In this document: in pieces, positions 1 to 7,625 of the stretch
Layout of the letters: every line of letters starts with the position of its first letter
Position numbering within the stretch: the stretch's first letter is position 1
Assembly: GCF_028863665.1 (NCBI RefSeq)
Contig: NZ_JARBFX010000012.1
Coordinates: 1-64,000, forward strand
DNA length: 64,000 bases
Direction: 5' to 3'
Source of the DNA: Aquabacter sediminis
GTDB taxonomy: Bacteria; Pseudomonadota; Alphaproteobacteria; Rhizobiales; Xanthobacteraceae
Notes under the pieces: model-generated
Database searches by the model: none
What the model was told of the DNA's origin: nothing
Seen by the model: the letters and a program-made list of their open reading frames with translations, nothing else
Made by a program: the position numbers and the translations under genes

Positions 1-111
1 ATGGACGTGGCGCTGATCGTGCCGATCGCCATGGAAGAGAAGCTGCGCTTCGCGATCCGCGAAGGTGGCCGCACGGTTGGAGCAGGGGTGGTCGCTTCGA
101 TCATCGAGTGA
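1..111 (+). CDS. tuf: Elongation factor Tu, C-terminal end (partial)
   Basis: Only the last 36 codons lie in the window; the gene starts upstream. The reading frame ends in the conserved EF-Tu tail with the motifs [20 protein letters not shown] and [10 protein letters not shown], then TGA. EF-Tu is the cytosolic GTPase that carries aminoacyl-tRNA to the ribosome; the visible part is the end of beta-barrel domain 3. The order tuf, tRNA-Trp, secE, nusG is the usual bacterial arrangement and supports the call. The in-frame ATG at position 1 is an internal methionine, not the start. Confidence 0.97.
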   Translation: MDVALIVPIAMEEKLRFAIREGGRTVGAGVVASIIE

Positions 112-145
112 TCGAAGCGGACCATTGGTCTGATTGAGATATGCA

Positions 146-176
146 GGGGGCGGCATCGCAAGGTGCCGCCCCTTTG
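146..176 (+). terminator. Intrinsic terminator after tuf
   Basis: Nine-base arms GGGGCGGCA (147-155) and TGCCGCCCC (164-172) form a strong hairpin followed by TTTG. It lies 35 bases after the tuf stop and should end tuf transcription. Confidence 0.75.
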
Positions 177-191
177 CTTTGAGGTCTGCCC

Positions 192-530
192 TTGGCTCGT
201 GCGTCCCTGATTCTCGCCCTCGCCTCCCTCCTGCTGGCTGTCGGCCTTGCGGGCGTCCCCAGCGCCTCCGGCGCGGCGCGGTGTCCGGAGCGGCCGGCTT
301 GTTCGGGCTGCGGCTGCAAGGGCGGGCCGGGCTATCGGGGGCCAGACGGGCGGTGCGTCGGCTTCAAGGATCTCGCCAGCGTGTGCGGCACGCCGCCTGA
401 AACCCGTTGCGTCTTCGAGAATGCGCCTGGAACCGGGGCCAACCGCGATTGCGCCCTCGGCGCCACGGACGGCCCGCGCCCACCGGCCGCGCCGCCATCC
501 CCGACCCAAGGCGCGCCGGGCGGAAAGTAA
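192..530 (+). CDS. Small secreted cysteine-rich protein, function unknown
   Basis: A 112-residue protein starting at TTG, with GAGG at 181-184 as a possible ribosome site. Residues 1-28 form a clear signal peptide (short basic start, long Leu/Ala core, ending near ASGAA). The mature part has a dense cysteine block (CPERPACSGCGCKGG) plus three more cysteines, which suggests disulfides in the periplasm. The C-terminal 30 residues are rich in proline. I do not recognise the family. Other frames over this span are open too, as expected at this GC content; the signal peptide is the main argument for this frame. Start and reality are moderately sure. Confidence 0.5.
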   Translation: MARASLILALASLLLAVGLAGVPSASGAARCPERPACSGCGCKGGPGYRGPDGRCVGFKDLASVCGTPPETRCVFENAPGTGANRDCALGATDGPRPPAAPPSPTQGAPGGK

Positions 531-711
531 GGGCGGGCGCCTGTCTTTGCCGGCTGGGGACAGCGTGGGCGGGCGGCATGCGCGCCCCTTTACAGACGCC
601 GCGCATGCCACTACACACACGCGTCCGATGCGCTGGGTCGCTTTCCCGGCGCGGCGGACTTTACCCTCGAAGGGGGAAGCCCGCCTGGGCCGCCTTCGGG
701 GCGCCGGCATT

Positions 712-788
712 AGGAGTGTAGCTCAACTGGTTAGAGCACCGGTCTCCAAAACCGGGGGTTGGGGGTTCGAGTCCCTCCACTCCTGCCA
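712..788 (+). tRNA. tRNA-Trp (anticodon CCA)
   Basis: The cloverleaf is complete: acceptor arms AGGAGTG (712-718) and CACTCCT (778-784), discriminator G, encoded CCA at 786-788, anticodon stem CCGGT/ACCGG with loop CTCCAAA and anticodon CCA at 746-748, and a T loop with GGTTCGAGTCC. Its place before secE-nusG is the classic tuf-trnW-secE-nusG order. Confidence 0.97.
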
Positions 789-1123
789 GGCGCCTCCGAA
801 AGCAGACAGGGGAGAAACGGCGACGGCGCCGTTGCGGCGGTCCCCTTCGAACCACACATAAGGCCCCGTTGCCGGGATGCGCGACGCGCGACGAGAGCGT
901 CAGTTGCGATTCGGGCGGATGGGAGAGGGACCGGCGGATGCCGCCGGGTCCATCGCAATTGAGAGCCGCCCGGCGCGTCGCGCGGGGGGGATCGGTGAAG
1001 GCCCGCCATCGCGGACGCGCGGCGGAGGGTCGGGCAAGGAAGGGCGCCGGGGCGGCCAGAGGGCCGGCCGTAGCGCGGCGTCCGGACAAGTGCCGGAAGC
1101 CTTCCGGCACAAAGGTGTATGAC
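789..1123. other. Gene-free spacer between tRNA-Trp and secE
   Basis: This is 335 bases of very GC-rich sequence. Open frames run through it, one of them fused in frame to secE, but none has a convincing start or family. It should hold the secE promoter; I cannot point to clear -35/-10 boxes. Confidence 0.5.
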
Positions 1124-1324
1124 ATGGCCAAGAACAGTCCCACCGAGTTCTTCCAGCAGGTCCGCGCCGAGACGGCGAAGGTCACCTGGCCGTCCCGCCG
1201 TGAAACCCTCATCACCACCGCCATGGTGTTCGTGATGGTGCTGGTGGCCTCGATCTTCTTCCTCCTGGCGGATCAGGTGATGTCGTTCGGCGTCAGCCAG
1301 CTCCTGAAAATCGGTCGGTGGTGA
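1124..1324 (+). CDS. secE: Preprotein translocase subunit SecE
   Basis: A 66-residue single-span inner-membrane protein of the SecYEG channel. It has the short form usual outside enterobacteria: an amphipathic N-terminal helix with the conserved VRAETAKVTWPSRRE signature (the V.WP.R motif), then one membrane helix from about residue 31 to 50 (TTAMVFVMVLVASIFFLLAD). ATG 1124 matches the usual family start (MAKNSP.EF). The end overlaps the longest possible nusG frame, and the two genes are almost certainly cotranscribed. Confidence 0.97.
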   Translation: MAKNSPTEFFQQVRAETAKVTWPSRRETLITTAMVFVMVLVASIFFLLADQVMSFGVSQLLKIGRW

Positions 1325-1329
1325 GCGTC

Positions 1330-1860
1330 ATGGCCAAGCGCTGGTATATCGTTCACGCTTATTCCAACTTCGAGAAGAAGGTGGCCGACGCCATCCGCGA
1401 GCAGGCGGAGCAGCGCGGCGTCGCCGATCTGTTCGAGCAGATCCTCGTCCCCACCGAGAAGGTGGTGGAGGTGCGGCGCGGCCGGAAGGTGGACACGGAG
1501 CGGAAGTTCTTCCCCGGCTATGTGCTGGTGAAGATGGACCTCACCGACGAGGCCTTCCACCTCATCAAGAACACCCCCAAGGTCACCGGCTTCCTGGGCG
1601 CCGACAACAAGCCCATGCCCATTTCCGAGAACGAGGCCATGCGCATCCTGCAGCAGGTGCAGGAAGGCATCGACCGGCCCAAGCCCTCCATCAGCTTCGA
1701 GGTGGGCGAGACGGTCAAGGTCTCCGACGGCCCCTTCGCGTCCTTTAACGGCATTGTCGAGGAAGTGGACGAGACCCGTTCCCGCCTCAAGGTCGCCGTC
1801 TCCATCTTCGGCCGCGCCACCCCGGTGGAGCTGGAATTCGGACAGGTGGAGAAGGTCTGA
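1330..1860 (+). CDS. nusG: Transcription termination/antitermination protein NusG
   Basis: A 176-residue NusG. The NGN domain (about 1-110) begins KRWYIVHAYSNFEKKVAD and carries the conserved FFPGYVLVKMDL and the TPKVTGFLG loop. The KOW domain (about 125-176) has VSDGPFASFNGIVEEVDE and ends FGQVEKV. NusG binds RNA polymerase and couples it to Rho and to ribosomal protein S10. ATG 1330 was chosen because homologues begin just before KRWY; GTG 1318 in the same frame would overlap secE. Only five bases separate it from the secE stop, so this is an operon. A terminator follows. Confidence 0.97.
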   Translation: MAKRWYIVHAYSNFEKKVADAIREQAEQRGVADLFEQILVPTEKVVEVRRGRKVDTERKFFPGYVLVKMDLTDEAFHLIKNTPKVTGFLGADNKPMPISENEAMRILQQVQEGIDRPKPSISFEVGETVKVSDGPFASFNGIVEEVDETRSRLKVAVSIFGRATPVELEFGQVEKV

Positions 1861-1881
1861 CGACCTTTTCCGTTCACGACC

Positions 1882-1915
1882 AAGGCCGGGCCGCCGCGAG
1901 GCGCCCGGCCTTTTT
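1882..1915 (+). terminator. Intrinsic terminator of secE-nusG
   Basis: Ten-base arms AAGGCCGGGC (1882-1891) and GCCCGGCCTT (1903-1912) run into a T-rich tail (TTTTTCTTT). It starts 21 bases after the nusG stop. Confidence 0.9.
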
Positions 1916-1988
1916 CTTTGGCGGCGCGCGTGGCGCGCGGGCGCCGCGCCCTTAGCTCTCACGCCGCCCTGCGGGCGTCGCGCGTTCT

Positions 1989-2885
1989 CTACTTTTGACG
2001 CCGCCCTGCGGGCGTCGTCATGGCCACCACCCCCACCAGGATCAGCCCCAGCCCCACAAAGGCCGTGGCGGAGAGGCGTTCGCCCAAGGCGAGGACGCCG
2101 ATCGCCACCCCGATGGGCACGCGCAGATAAGCCTGCGCCGTCGTGCCCACGGCGCCGAGCCGCTGTACCAGATGGAAGTAGAGTACGAAGGCCAGCGCCG
2201 TGGAGGCCACCGCCAGGGCCAGGAGCGCACCGAGCGAAGCCGGGGAAGGCGACAGCGTCCAGGGCCGGTCGAGGAAAAGGCTCAAAGGCACCAGCACCAC
2301 CGCCCCACAGAGCAGCGAGCCCGCCGCCGGCAGAAGCGGGTCCACCCCCGCAAAGCGTCGCCCCCACACGGCCGCCCCGCCATAGCAGGCGCTGGCCGCC
2401 ACCACGGCGAGCTGTGCCAAGACATCCCGCCCGAGGCCGGACAGGGCATCCACTCCCACGATCAGGAAGGTGCCCGCAAGGCCCGCCGCGACGCCCAGCA
2501 GCTTGCGGCCACCCACCGCCTCGTGCCGGGTGAGGCAGGCGGTGATGAGGAAAGCGAAGACCGGGGAGGTGGCATTGAGGATGGTGGCGAGCCCCGCCTC
2601 GATGGACTGCTCTGCCCAGGCGATGAGGGTGAAGGGGACCACGCTGTTGAGCAGCGCCTGCATGGCGCAATTCCGCCAGAAGCCCCGGTTGCGCGGCCAG
2701 GACAGGCCGCGGGCCACCACCACCACCACCAGCGCCAGCAGTCCGCACGCGATGAGAGTGCGGGCGGCGATCAAGGTCACCGGCGGGATGGTCTCCACGC
2801 CCACGCGGATGAAGCTGTAGGAGGCCCCCCACAAGGTGGAGAGCAGGAGGAGAAGGGCGGGATCGCGAAGGGGAGGGGAGCGCAT
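1989..2885 (-). CDS. EamA/DMT-family membrane transporter
   Basis: A 298-residue membrane protein, the usual length for the drug/metabolite transporter superfamily. About ten hydrophobic helices are arranged as two repeats of the EamA domain (about 8-140 and 155-290). Signatures are LLLSTLWGASYSFIRVGVE at the start of repeat one and AYLRVPIGVAIGVLALGERL near the end, the region that usually carries the conserved E in LxE. Such proteins export or import amino acids and other metabolites; the substrate cannot be told from sequence. ATG 2885 was chosen for the family start; the frame stays open far upstream, but that part resembles nothing. It is divergent from the regulator at 3186. Confidence 0.9.
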   Translation of the reverse strand: MRSPPLRDPALLLLLSTLWGASYSFIRVGVETIPPVTLIAARTLIACGLLALVVVVVARGLSWPRNRGFWRNCAMQALLNSVVPFTLIAWAEQSIEAGLATILNATSPVFAFLITACLTRHEAVGGRKLLGVAAGLAGTFLIVGVDALSGLGRDVLAQLAVVAASACYGGAAVWGRRFAGVDPLLPAAGSLLCGAVVLVPLSLFLDRPWTLSPSPASLGALLALAVASTALAFVLYFHLVQRLGAVGTTAQAYLRVPIGVAIGVLALGERLSATAFVGLGLILVGVVAMTTPAGRRQK

Positions 2886-3185
2886 AAACGTCCGCGAAGC
2901 TGCGACGGCGGTCCGCCGCCGAGGCGGGGCCGGGGTCGCGGGAGGAAATGGGGCCGCGGCAGTGGCGGCGATCGGCACCTTAGCGGCATCCTCGCTTGCA
3001 CGTTTCGGCCGGCGCCGAAGCATGGCGGGCTGACCGGGACGGAGGTGGGGCGCTAGAATGCGGGACACGGCGCCATCCGGTGCAAGGGCGTGGCGGGCGC
3101 TCCCCGTCCGGCGCGTGGGGAAGCCTCTCGCGGCCATGGAGGGGCGTGTCGGGCGGCGCCGCGAGGGGGGGAGGAGGGGACCGGG
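2886..3185. other. Divergent promoter region between EamA gene and ArsR-type gene
   Basis: This is 300 bases of GC-rich sequence between two diverging genes. A strong GAGGAGGGGA ribosome site ends it on the + strand (3170-3179). I see no palindrome or clear promoter boxes. Confidence 0.4.
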
Positions 3186-4007
3186 ATGAACGTCTCGCCG
3201 AAAGCCGTGCGACCTGCCGCCGCCCGGGGGACCCTCCGGAGCGCTGGGACCGGGCCGGCGCGCTGCCCGTCGCCCCCGGTGCCCGTCCCCGAGGCACCCA
3301 ATTTCGCTTCCGGCAGCGCGGTGGCGGAAGTGGCCCACCTGATGGGCGATCCAGCCCGCGCCCACATGCTGTGCGCGCTCATGGGCGGCATGGCGCTCAC
3401 CGCCGGCGAGCTGGCGTCCCAGGGCGGCATCACCGCCCAGACCGCCAGCGGGCATCTGGCGCAGATGGTGGCGGCGCGCCTGCTGGTGGTGGAGCGGCAG
3501 GGCCGCCACCGCTATTTCCGCCTTGCCGGCGCCGAGGTGGCGGATGCGGTGGCCGCGCTGATGGCGCTGGCGGCCACCGGCCCGCGACGGCATCGTCCGC
3601 CCGGTCCGCGCGATGCGGCCCTGCGCCGGGCCCGCACCTGCTACGACCACATGGCCGGTCGGCTGGCCGTGGCACTGGCCGCCGCCCTGGTGGAGCGCGG
3701 GCACGTGGAAATGGCGGATGGGGCCGGGTGGGTGACGCCCGCCGGGCGCGCTTTCCTGGCGGACCTGGGCGTGGACCCCGATCCGCCGGGCGGCGGTCGC
3801 CGACCCCTGTGCCGCACCTGCCTCGACTGGTCGGAACGCCGGCCGCACCTCGCCGGTCGGCTGGGTGCGGTGCTGCTGGAGCGCTTTGTGGCGCTGGGCT
3901 GGGTGACGCGGGTGCCGGGCAGCCGCGCGCTGGAGGTGACGCGGCGCGGCGAGGCCGGCTTTGCCGCGCGGTTCGGCATTAAGGCCGATCCCGGGGAGGA
4001 GGCCTGA
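3186..4007 (+). CDS. ArsR-family winged-helix regulator with long C-terminal domain
   Basis: A 273-residue protein. Residues about 48-130 form an ArsR-like winged helix (VAEVAHLMGDPARAHMLCAL, ITAQTASGHLAQMVAARLL, RHRYFRLAG as the wing). After it comes an extra domain of about 130 residues with CRTCLDWSERRPHLAGRL, which plain 100-residue ArsR proteins lack; paired cysteines there could bind metal or sense redox state. The first 45 residues are Pro/Ala-rich and probably disordered. ATG 3186 was chosen because of GAGGAGGGGA upstream. arsC follows in the same direction 218 bases on, behind a palindrome, so a role in arsenic control is plausible but unproven. Confidence 0.82.
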   Translation: MNVSPKAVRPAAARGTLRSAGTGPARCPSPPVPVPEAPNFASGSAVAEVAHLMGDPARAHMLCALMGGMALTAGELASQGGITAQTASGHLAQMVAARLLVVERQGRHRYFRLAGAEVADAVAALMALAATGPRRHRPPGPRDAALRRARTCYDHMAGRLAVALAAALVERGHVEMADGAGWVTPAGRAFLADLGVDPDPPGGGRRPLCRTCLDWSERRPHLAGRLGAVLLERFVALGWVTRVPGSRALEVTRRGEAGFAARFGIKADPGEEA

Positions 4008-4095
4008 CCAATCTGGCGCGCGCCGGTGGGCAGGTCCGCCCGGTCGAAAAGCCGCGCCCCTCATGCGCACTGCGGTTTGGGCCTTGTGTCCTTCA

Positions 4096-4119
4096 ATATT
4101 TCGATTAGTCTAGAAATAT
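4096..4119. promoter_or_regulatory. Inverted repeat upstream of arsC, candidate operator
   Basis: Perfect seven-base arms ATATTTC (4096-4102) and GAAATAT (4113-4119) are separated by ten bases, in a locally AT-rich patch about 110-130 bases before arsC. Size and base content fit ArsR/SmtB-type operators. Which protein binds is an inference; the neighbour at 3186 is the obvious candidate. Confidence 0.5.
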
Positions 4120-4225
4120 AGAAATGAACTGCGTAGGAAGCGGTGGTGTCCTCCGGGATCACCTCTGGTGAGCGGCCAGGCGCCACTGAGACCGGCATCT
4201 GAGCGTGACAGCGCAAGGCAGGCAC

Positions 4226-4657
4226 ATGATGGGCGAGGCGATGACGTCCGAATTTCCGATCACCTTCTATCACAACCCCGCCTGTGGCACGTCCCGCAAC
4301 GCCCTCGCCATGGTGGAGGCGGCGGGCTACGAGCCCGAGGTGGTGCTCTATCTGAAGGCGGGTTGGACGGCGGAATTGCTGCGCGACCTGCTCGCCCGCA
4401 TGGGCGTTGCCCCCCGGGACATCCTGCGGGAGAAGGGCACGCCGGCGGCGGAACTGGGGCTGCTGGAGCCGGGCGTCTCGGATGAGGCGATCCTCGCCGC
4501 CATGGTGGCCCATCCCATCCTGGTGAACCGGCCCATCGTGGTGACGCCCTTGGGCGTGAAGCTGTGCCGGCCCTCCGAGGTGGTGCTTACCCTGCTGGAG
4601 CGCCGGCCCGATCACTTCACCAAGGAGGATGGCGAGGTGGTCATCCCGAAGAGGTAG
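4226..4657 (+). CDS. arsC: Arsenate reductase, glutaredoxin-dependent (ArsC)
   Basis: A 143-residue thioredoxin-fold protein of the ArsC/Spx family. The catalytic cysteine sits in FYHNPACGTSRNAL (about residue 16), and the arginines that hold arsenate appear in HPILVNRPIVVTP and VKLCRPSE. It reduces arsenate to arsenite with glutathione and glutaredoxin in the cytosol. ATG 4226 has AAGGCAGG at a workable distance; ATG 4241 (MTSEFPITF) is equally good by homology. No arsenite pump lies in the window, so this is not a complete ars operon; export must be handled elsewhere. Confidence 0.92.
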   Translation: MMGEAMTSEFPITFYHNPACGTSRNALAMVEAAGYEPEVVLYLKAGWTAELLRDLLARMGVAPRDILREKGTPAAELGLLEPGVSDEAILAAMVAHPILVNRPIVVTPLGVKLCRPSEVVLTLLERRPDHFTKEDGEVVIPKR

Positions 4658-5260
4658 GGGCCAGGCGCGCCATTTCCGCGCTCTTGCCACCCCATCGGTG
4701 TCATGCGCGGGCTTGTCTCGCGCATCCACGCCCGTGCGAGGCCAAGACAGGCCTGTATGCCGACCCCTGAGGCAGGGTGCATCTGCTCACGAACGCGATG
4801 GGGCTCGCGCGCCACGGCCAAAACGCCAGTCGGGCACCCTGCTTCGAACGGTGATCGCGTCCATTTAAGAAAAATGTCCTAGACCATATTCCTAATTCCT
4901 TGCGCCTCTGCTATGGTGTCCTCACTTGGCACCAAGGAGGGGCGCGTCCGGAGCGGCCTGACGGGTGGTGTCGGGGGCGGGTGTCCGACGGGACGGGGAG
5001 TAACGCACCTCGCGCCCGTTAGCAGAGGAGGCTGAAGGCCCAGGCGCACCGATCCGGTTCTGGTTCGGCCGGTGCTGATGGGAGAACCTGTTGCCCACGC
5101 GGCGCAGGGCCGAGGCCATAAATCCCCGCGCGGGAGCGGACGGAGCGAGGCTCCACCTCATCCCACACTTTACGGCGCGCCGCCGCGCGCCGGCCGCTCC
5201 CGCATCCCTCCACCTCGCCTTTGGCGGGGATGTTGGTGCTGGGGCGTTGGCGTCCATGCT

Positions 5261-5425
5261 TCCCCCTCCCCAACCCTCCCCCGCTTCGCGGGAGAGGGGG
5301 CCGGTCGCGCCGGGGGAGAGGTCGGGGTGACAGCCGCCATGGCGGTCAAAGCTCTGCCCTGACCGGGCGCACCAAAGTCCCCTCTCCCGCGAAGCGGGGG
5401 AGGGCTAGGAAGGGGGCAAAGGGCC
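5261..5425. repeat. Palindromic intergenic repeat, copy 1
   Basis: A 165-bp unit whose ends are long inverted arms: CCCTCCCCCGCTTCGCGGGA near 5275 pairs with its complement near 5380-5405. An inner segment contains GCCGCCATGGCGG. A second copy with the same ends starts 236 bases later. Such units resemble the REP/BIME-like palindromes found between genes in rhizobia; no transposase is present. Confidence 0.75.
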
Positions 5426-5496
5426 TGGGGTGGGGAGAAGTTGAGGAAAAGGCGGGGCGCGGGTTGGGGGAGGAGGACGCTTCATCCTTCCTTCCT

Positions 5497-5662
5497 TCCC
5501 CCTCCCCAACCCTCCCCCGCTTCGCGGGGAGAGGGGGCCGGTCGCGCCGCAGGAGAGGTCCGGGTGACGGCCGCCATGGCGGTCAAACCTCTGCCCTGAC
5601 CGGGCGCACGAACGTTCCCTCTCCCGCAAGGCGGGGGAGGGATAGGGAGGGGGCAAAGGGCC
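5497..5662. repeat. Palindromic intergenic repeat, copy 2
   Basis: A 166-bp unit highly similar to copy 1 in the same orientation: the same start (TCCCCCTCCCCAACCCTCCC), the same GTGACGGCCGCCATGGCGGT core and the same GGGGGCAAAGGGCC end. Differences are scattered substitutions and small indels, so the two copies diverged after duplication or inserted separately. Confidence 0.75.
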
Positions 5663-5786
5663 AGGGAGGACGGGGCAGGAGGGAGGACGCCGAGGTGATC
5701 CGGCCGGACATCGGCCGGACGGCAGGGAACCGGGAGGACGGGGCGGGAGGGCCGAAGCCATGACACCACGGCCCCGGCGCCGGCCT

Positions 5787-7118
5787 TCAGTCCTTCGGTC
5801 GGCGGTCGATGATGCGCTTGGCCTTGCCGGCGGCAGTGCGCTCGATGCCGCCGGGCTCGTGCAGCTCGATGCGGGTGGTGATGCCCACCGTATCCTTGAT
5901 GCGGGCGAGGATCTGGCCGGCGACCGCGTCCAGGTTGGCGCCCGCCCAGCGGTCCTCGCGGATTTCCGCATGCACGATCATCTCGTCCATGCGGCCCTCG
6001 CGGATGAGCTCCAGCTGGTAGTGGCCCGAGCAGGTCTCGGCCTTCAGCAGGATCTCCTCGATCTGGGTGGGGAAGACGTTGACGCCGCGCAGGATGATCA
6101 TGTCGTCCGAGCGTCCGGTCACCTTCTCCATGCGCCGCATGCCCGGCCGCGCGGTGCCCGGCAGAAGGCGGGTGAGGTCCCGCGTGCGGTAGCGGATGAT
6201 GGGAAAGGCTTCCTTGGTGAGCGAGGTGAAGACCAGCTCGCCCTTCTCGCCATCGGGGAGCACCTCGCCGGTGATGGGATCGATGACCTCCGGGTAGAAA
6301 TGATCCTCCCAGATGTGCAGCCCGTCCTTGGTCTCCACGCATTCCTGGGCGACGCCGGGGCCGATGACTTCGGAGAGGCCATAAATGTCCGTGGCATCCA
6401 GCGCGAAGGCCTGCTCGATCTCCGTCCGCATGGCATTGGTCCAGGGCTCGGCGCCGAAGATGCCGTATTTGAGCGAGGTGGCGCGCGGGTCGATGCCGGC
6501 CTTCAGGAAGCCGTCCAGCAGCGCCAGCATGTAGCTGGGCGTGACCATGATGGCGTCCGGCTTGAAGTCGTGGATGAGCTGCACCTGGCGCTCGGTCATG
6601 CCGCCCGACATGGGCACCACCGTGCAGCCGAGCCGCTCGGCCCCGTAATGGGCGCCAAGGCCGCCGGTGAAGAGGCCATAGCCATAGGCCACATGCACCA
6701 TCTGGCCCGGCCGCACGCCAGCGGCGCGGATGGAGCGGGCCATCACGTCCGCCCACATGTCGATATCGGCCTGGGTATAGCCGACCACGATGGGCTTGCC
6801 CGTGGTGCCCGACGACCCGTGGATGCGGGCGAGCTTCTCCCGCGGCACGGCGAACAGGCCGAAGGGATAATGGTCCCGCAGGTCGGTCTTCACCGTGAAG
6901 GGGAACTTAGCCAGGTCCGACAGGCTCTTGAGGTCGGACGGGTGGACGCCCGCCGCGTCGAACTGGGCCCGGTAGAAGGGCACATTCTCATAGGCATGGC
7001 GCAGCGACCAGGAGAGGCGCTCCAGCTGGAGCGCCTGGATCTCGTCGCGGGAGGCGCGCTCGGCGGCATCAAGGCCGCCCTTCACGTCGCGGTCGAAGGC
7101 ATAGGCCGGGAGAGCCAT
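5787..7118 (-). CDS. paaK: Phenylacetate-CoA ligase
   Basis: A 443-residue AMP-forming ligase of the PaaK type (usual length about 430-450). It joins phenylacetate to CoA using ATP, the first step of aerobic phenylacetate breakdown in the cytosol. The nucleotide loop is HGSSGTTGKPIVVGYT; further signatures are DIYGLSEVIGPGVAQEC, the adenylate motif RYRTRDLT, and GRSDDMIILRGVNVFP, with the C-terminal lysine region GKAKRIIDRRP. ATG 7118 has GAGGAGA seven bases upstream; a GTG six codons earlier overlaps that ribosome site and is rejected. It lies downstream of paaI and paaG in one operon. Confidence 0.96.
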   Translation of the reverse strand: MALPAYAFDRDVKGGLDAAERASRDEIQALQLERLSWSLRHAYENVPFYRAQFDAAGVHPSDLKSLSDLAKFPFTVKTDLRDHYPFGLFAVPREKLARIHGSSGTTGKPIVVGYTQADIDMWADVMARSIRAAGVRPGQMVHVAYGYGLFTGGLGAHYGAERLGCTVVPMSGGMTERQVQLIHDFKPDAIMVTPSYMLALLDGFLKAGIDPRATSLKYGIFGAEPWTNAMRTEIEQAFALDATDIYGLSEVIGPGVAQECVETKDGLHIWEDHFYPEVIDPITGEVLPDGEKGELVFTSLTKEAFPIIRYRTRDLTRLLPGTARPGMRRMEKVTGRSDDMIILRGVNVFPTQIEEILLKAETCSGHYQLELIREGRMDEMIVHAEIREDRWAGANLDAVAGQILARIKDTVGITTRIELHEPGGIERTAAGKAKRIIDRRPKD

Positions 7119-7136
7119 GGGGTCCGTCTCCTCCAC

Positions 7137-7625
7137 TCAAGGTCGCGTTTGCGAGGGGCGGTTCTCGTCCCCGGCCTCGGGCAGCATGCTGCCGCCGATG
7201 AGCCGGGAATGGCCGCGAAATTCAGCAATGGTCACGCCATCCTGCGTGACGGTCACGTCATAGATGCCGCTGCGCCCGGAGCGGGCCACCTCGCGCCCGG
7301 TGGCGATCAGGCGATGGCCCTTCAGGCCGGGCCGCAGATAGGTGATGGCGCACTGGGCCGCCACGACCCGCTCGCCATAGGAATTGCAGGCAAAGGCAAA
7401 GGCGCTGTCGGCGAGCGCGAAGATGAAGCCGCCATGAGCCATGCCGTGGCCGTTGGTCATGTGGTCGGCCAGGGTCATGGCGAGGGTCGAGGTGCCGGGG
7501 CCCACCTCCAGGATCTCGATGCCGAGGCCCTGGCTGGCATTGTCGGTGGCCCACATGGCGGCGGCGGAGAGGCGCGCCACCTCGGCCGGGTCGCGCGTCG
7601 GCGCGGCGGAGGCCGGGGCGCTCAT
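7137..7625 (-). CDS. paaI: Phenylacetic acid degradation thioesterase PaaI
   Basis: A 162-residue hotdog-fold thioesterase. The family signature NGHGMAHGGFIFALADSAFA (residues about 58-77) carries the catalytic Asp and the HGG turn. PaaI is thought to free CoA from stalled pathway intermediates. The start overlaps the end of paaG by four bases and paaK follows closely, so the three genes are translated from one message. The first 15 residues are Ala/Pro-rich, so the true start could be slightly further in. Confidence 0.95.
   Translation of the reverse strand: MSAPASAAPTRDPAEVARLSAAAMWATDNASQGLGIEILEVGPGTSTLAMTLADHMTNGHGMAHGGFIFALADSAFAFACNSYGERVVAAQCAITYLRPGLKGHRLIATGREVARSGRSGIYDVTVTQDGVTIAEFRGHSRLIGGSMLPEAGDENRPSQTRP

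Larger units (their letters stand above)
4658..5786. other. 1.1-kb gene-free spacer with repeats
   Basis: No convincing gene lies here; the open frames are GC artefacts. It holds an AT-rich promoter-like patch at about 4862-4915, then GC-rich sequence able to form hairpins (for example GCACCG at 5044 with CGGTGC at 5069), then the two 165-bp palindromic repeats listed separately. A transcribed structured RNA at about 4920-5100 is possible, but I recognise no known RNA family. Confidence 0.5.

Noticed and set aside
1989-4070. Reading the EamA transporter as a 693-residue fusion
   Set aside because: The first 395 residues are Arg/His/Pro-rich, match nothing, and lie antisense to the ArsR-type gene; the real start is at 2885.
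4920-5100. Cobalamin or other known riboswitch, or 6S RNA
   Set aside because: The characteristic cores are absent; only a general possibility of a structured RNA remains.
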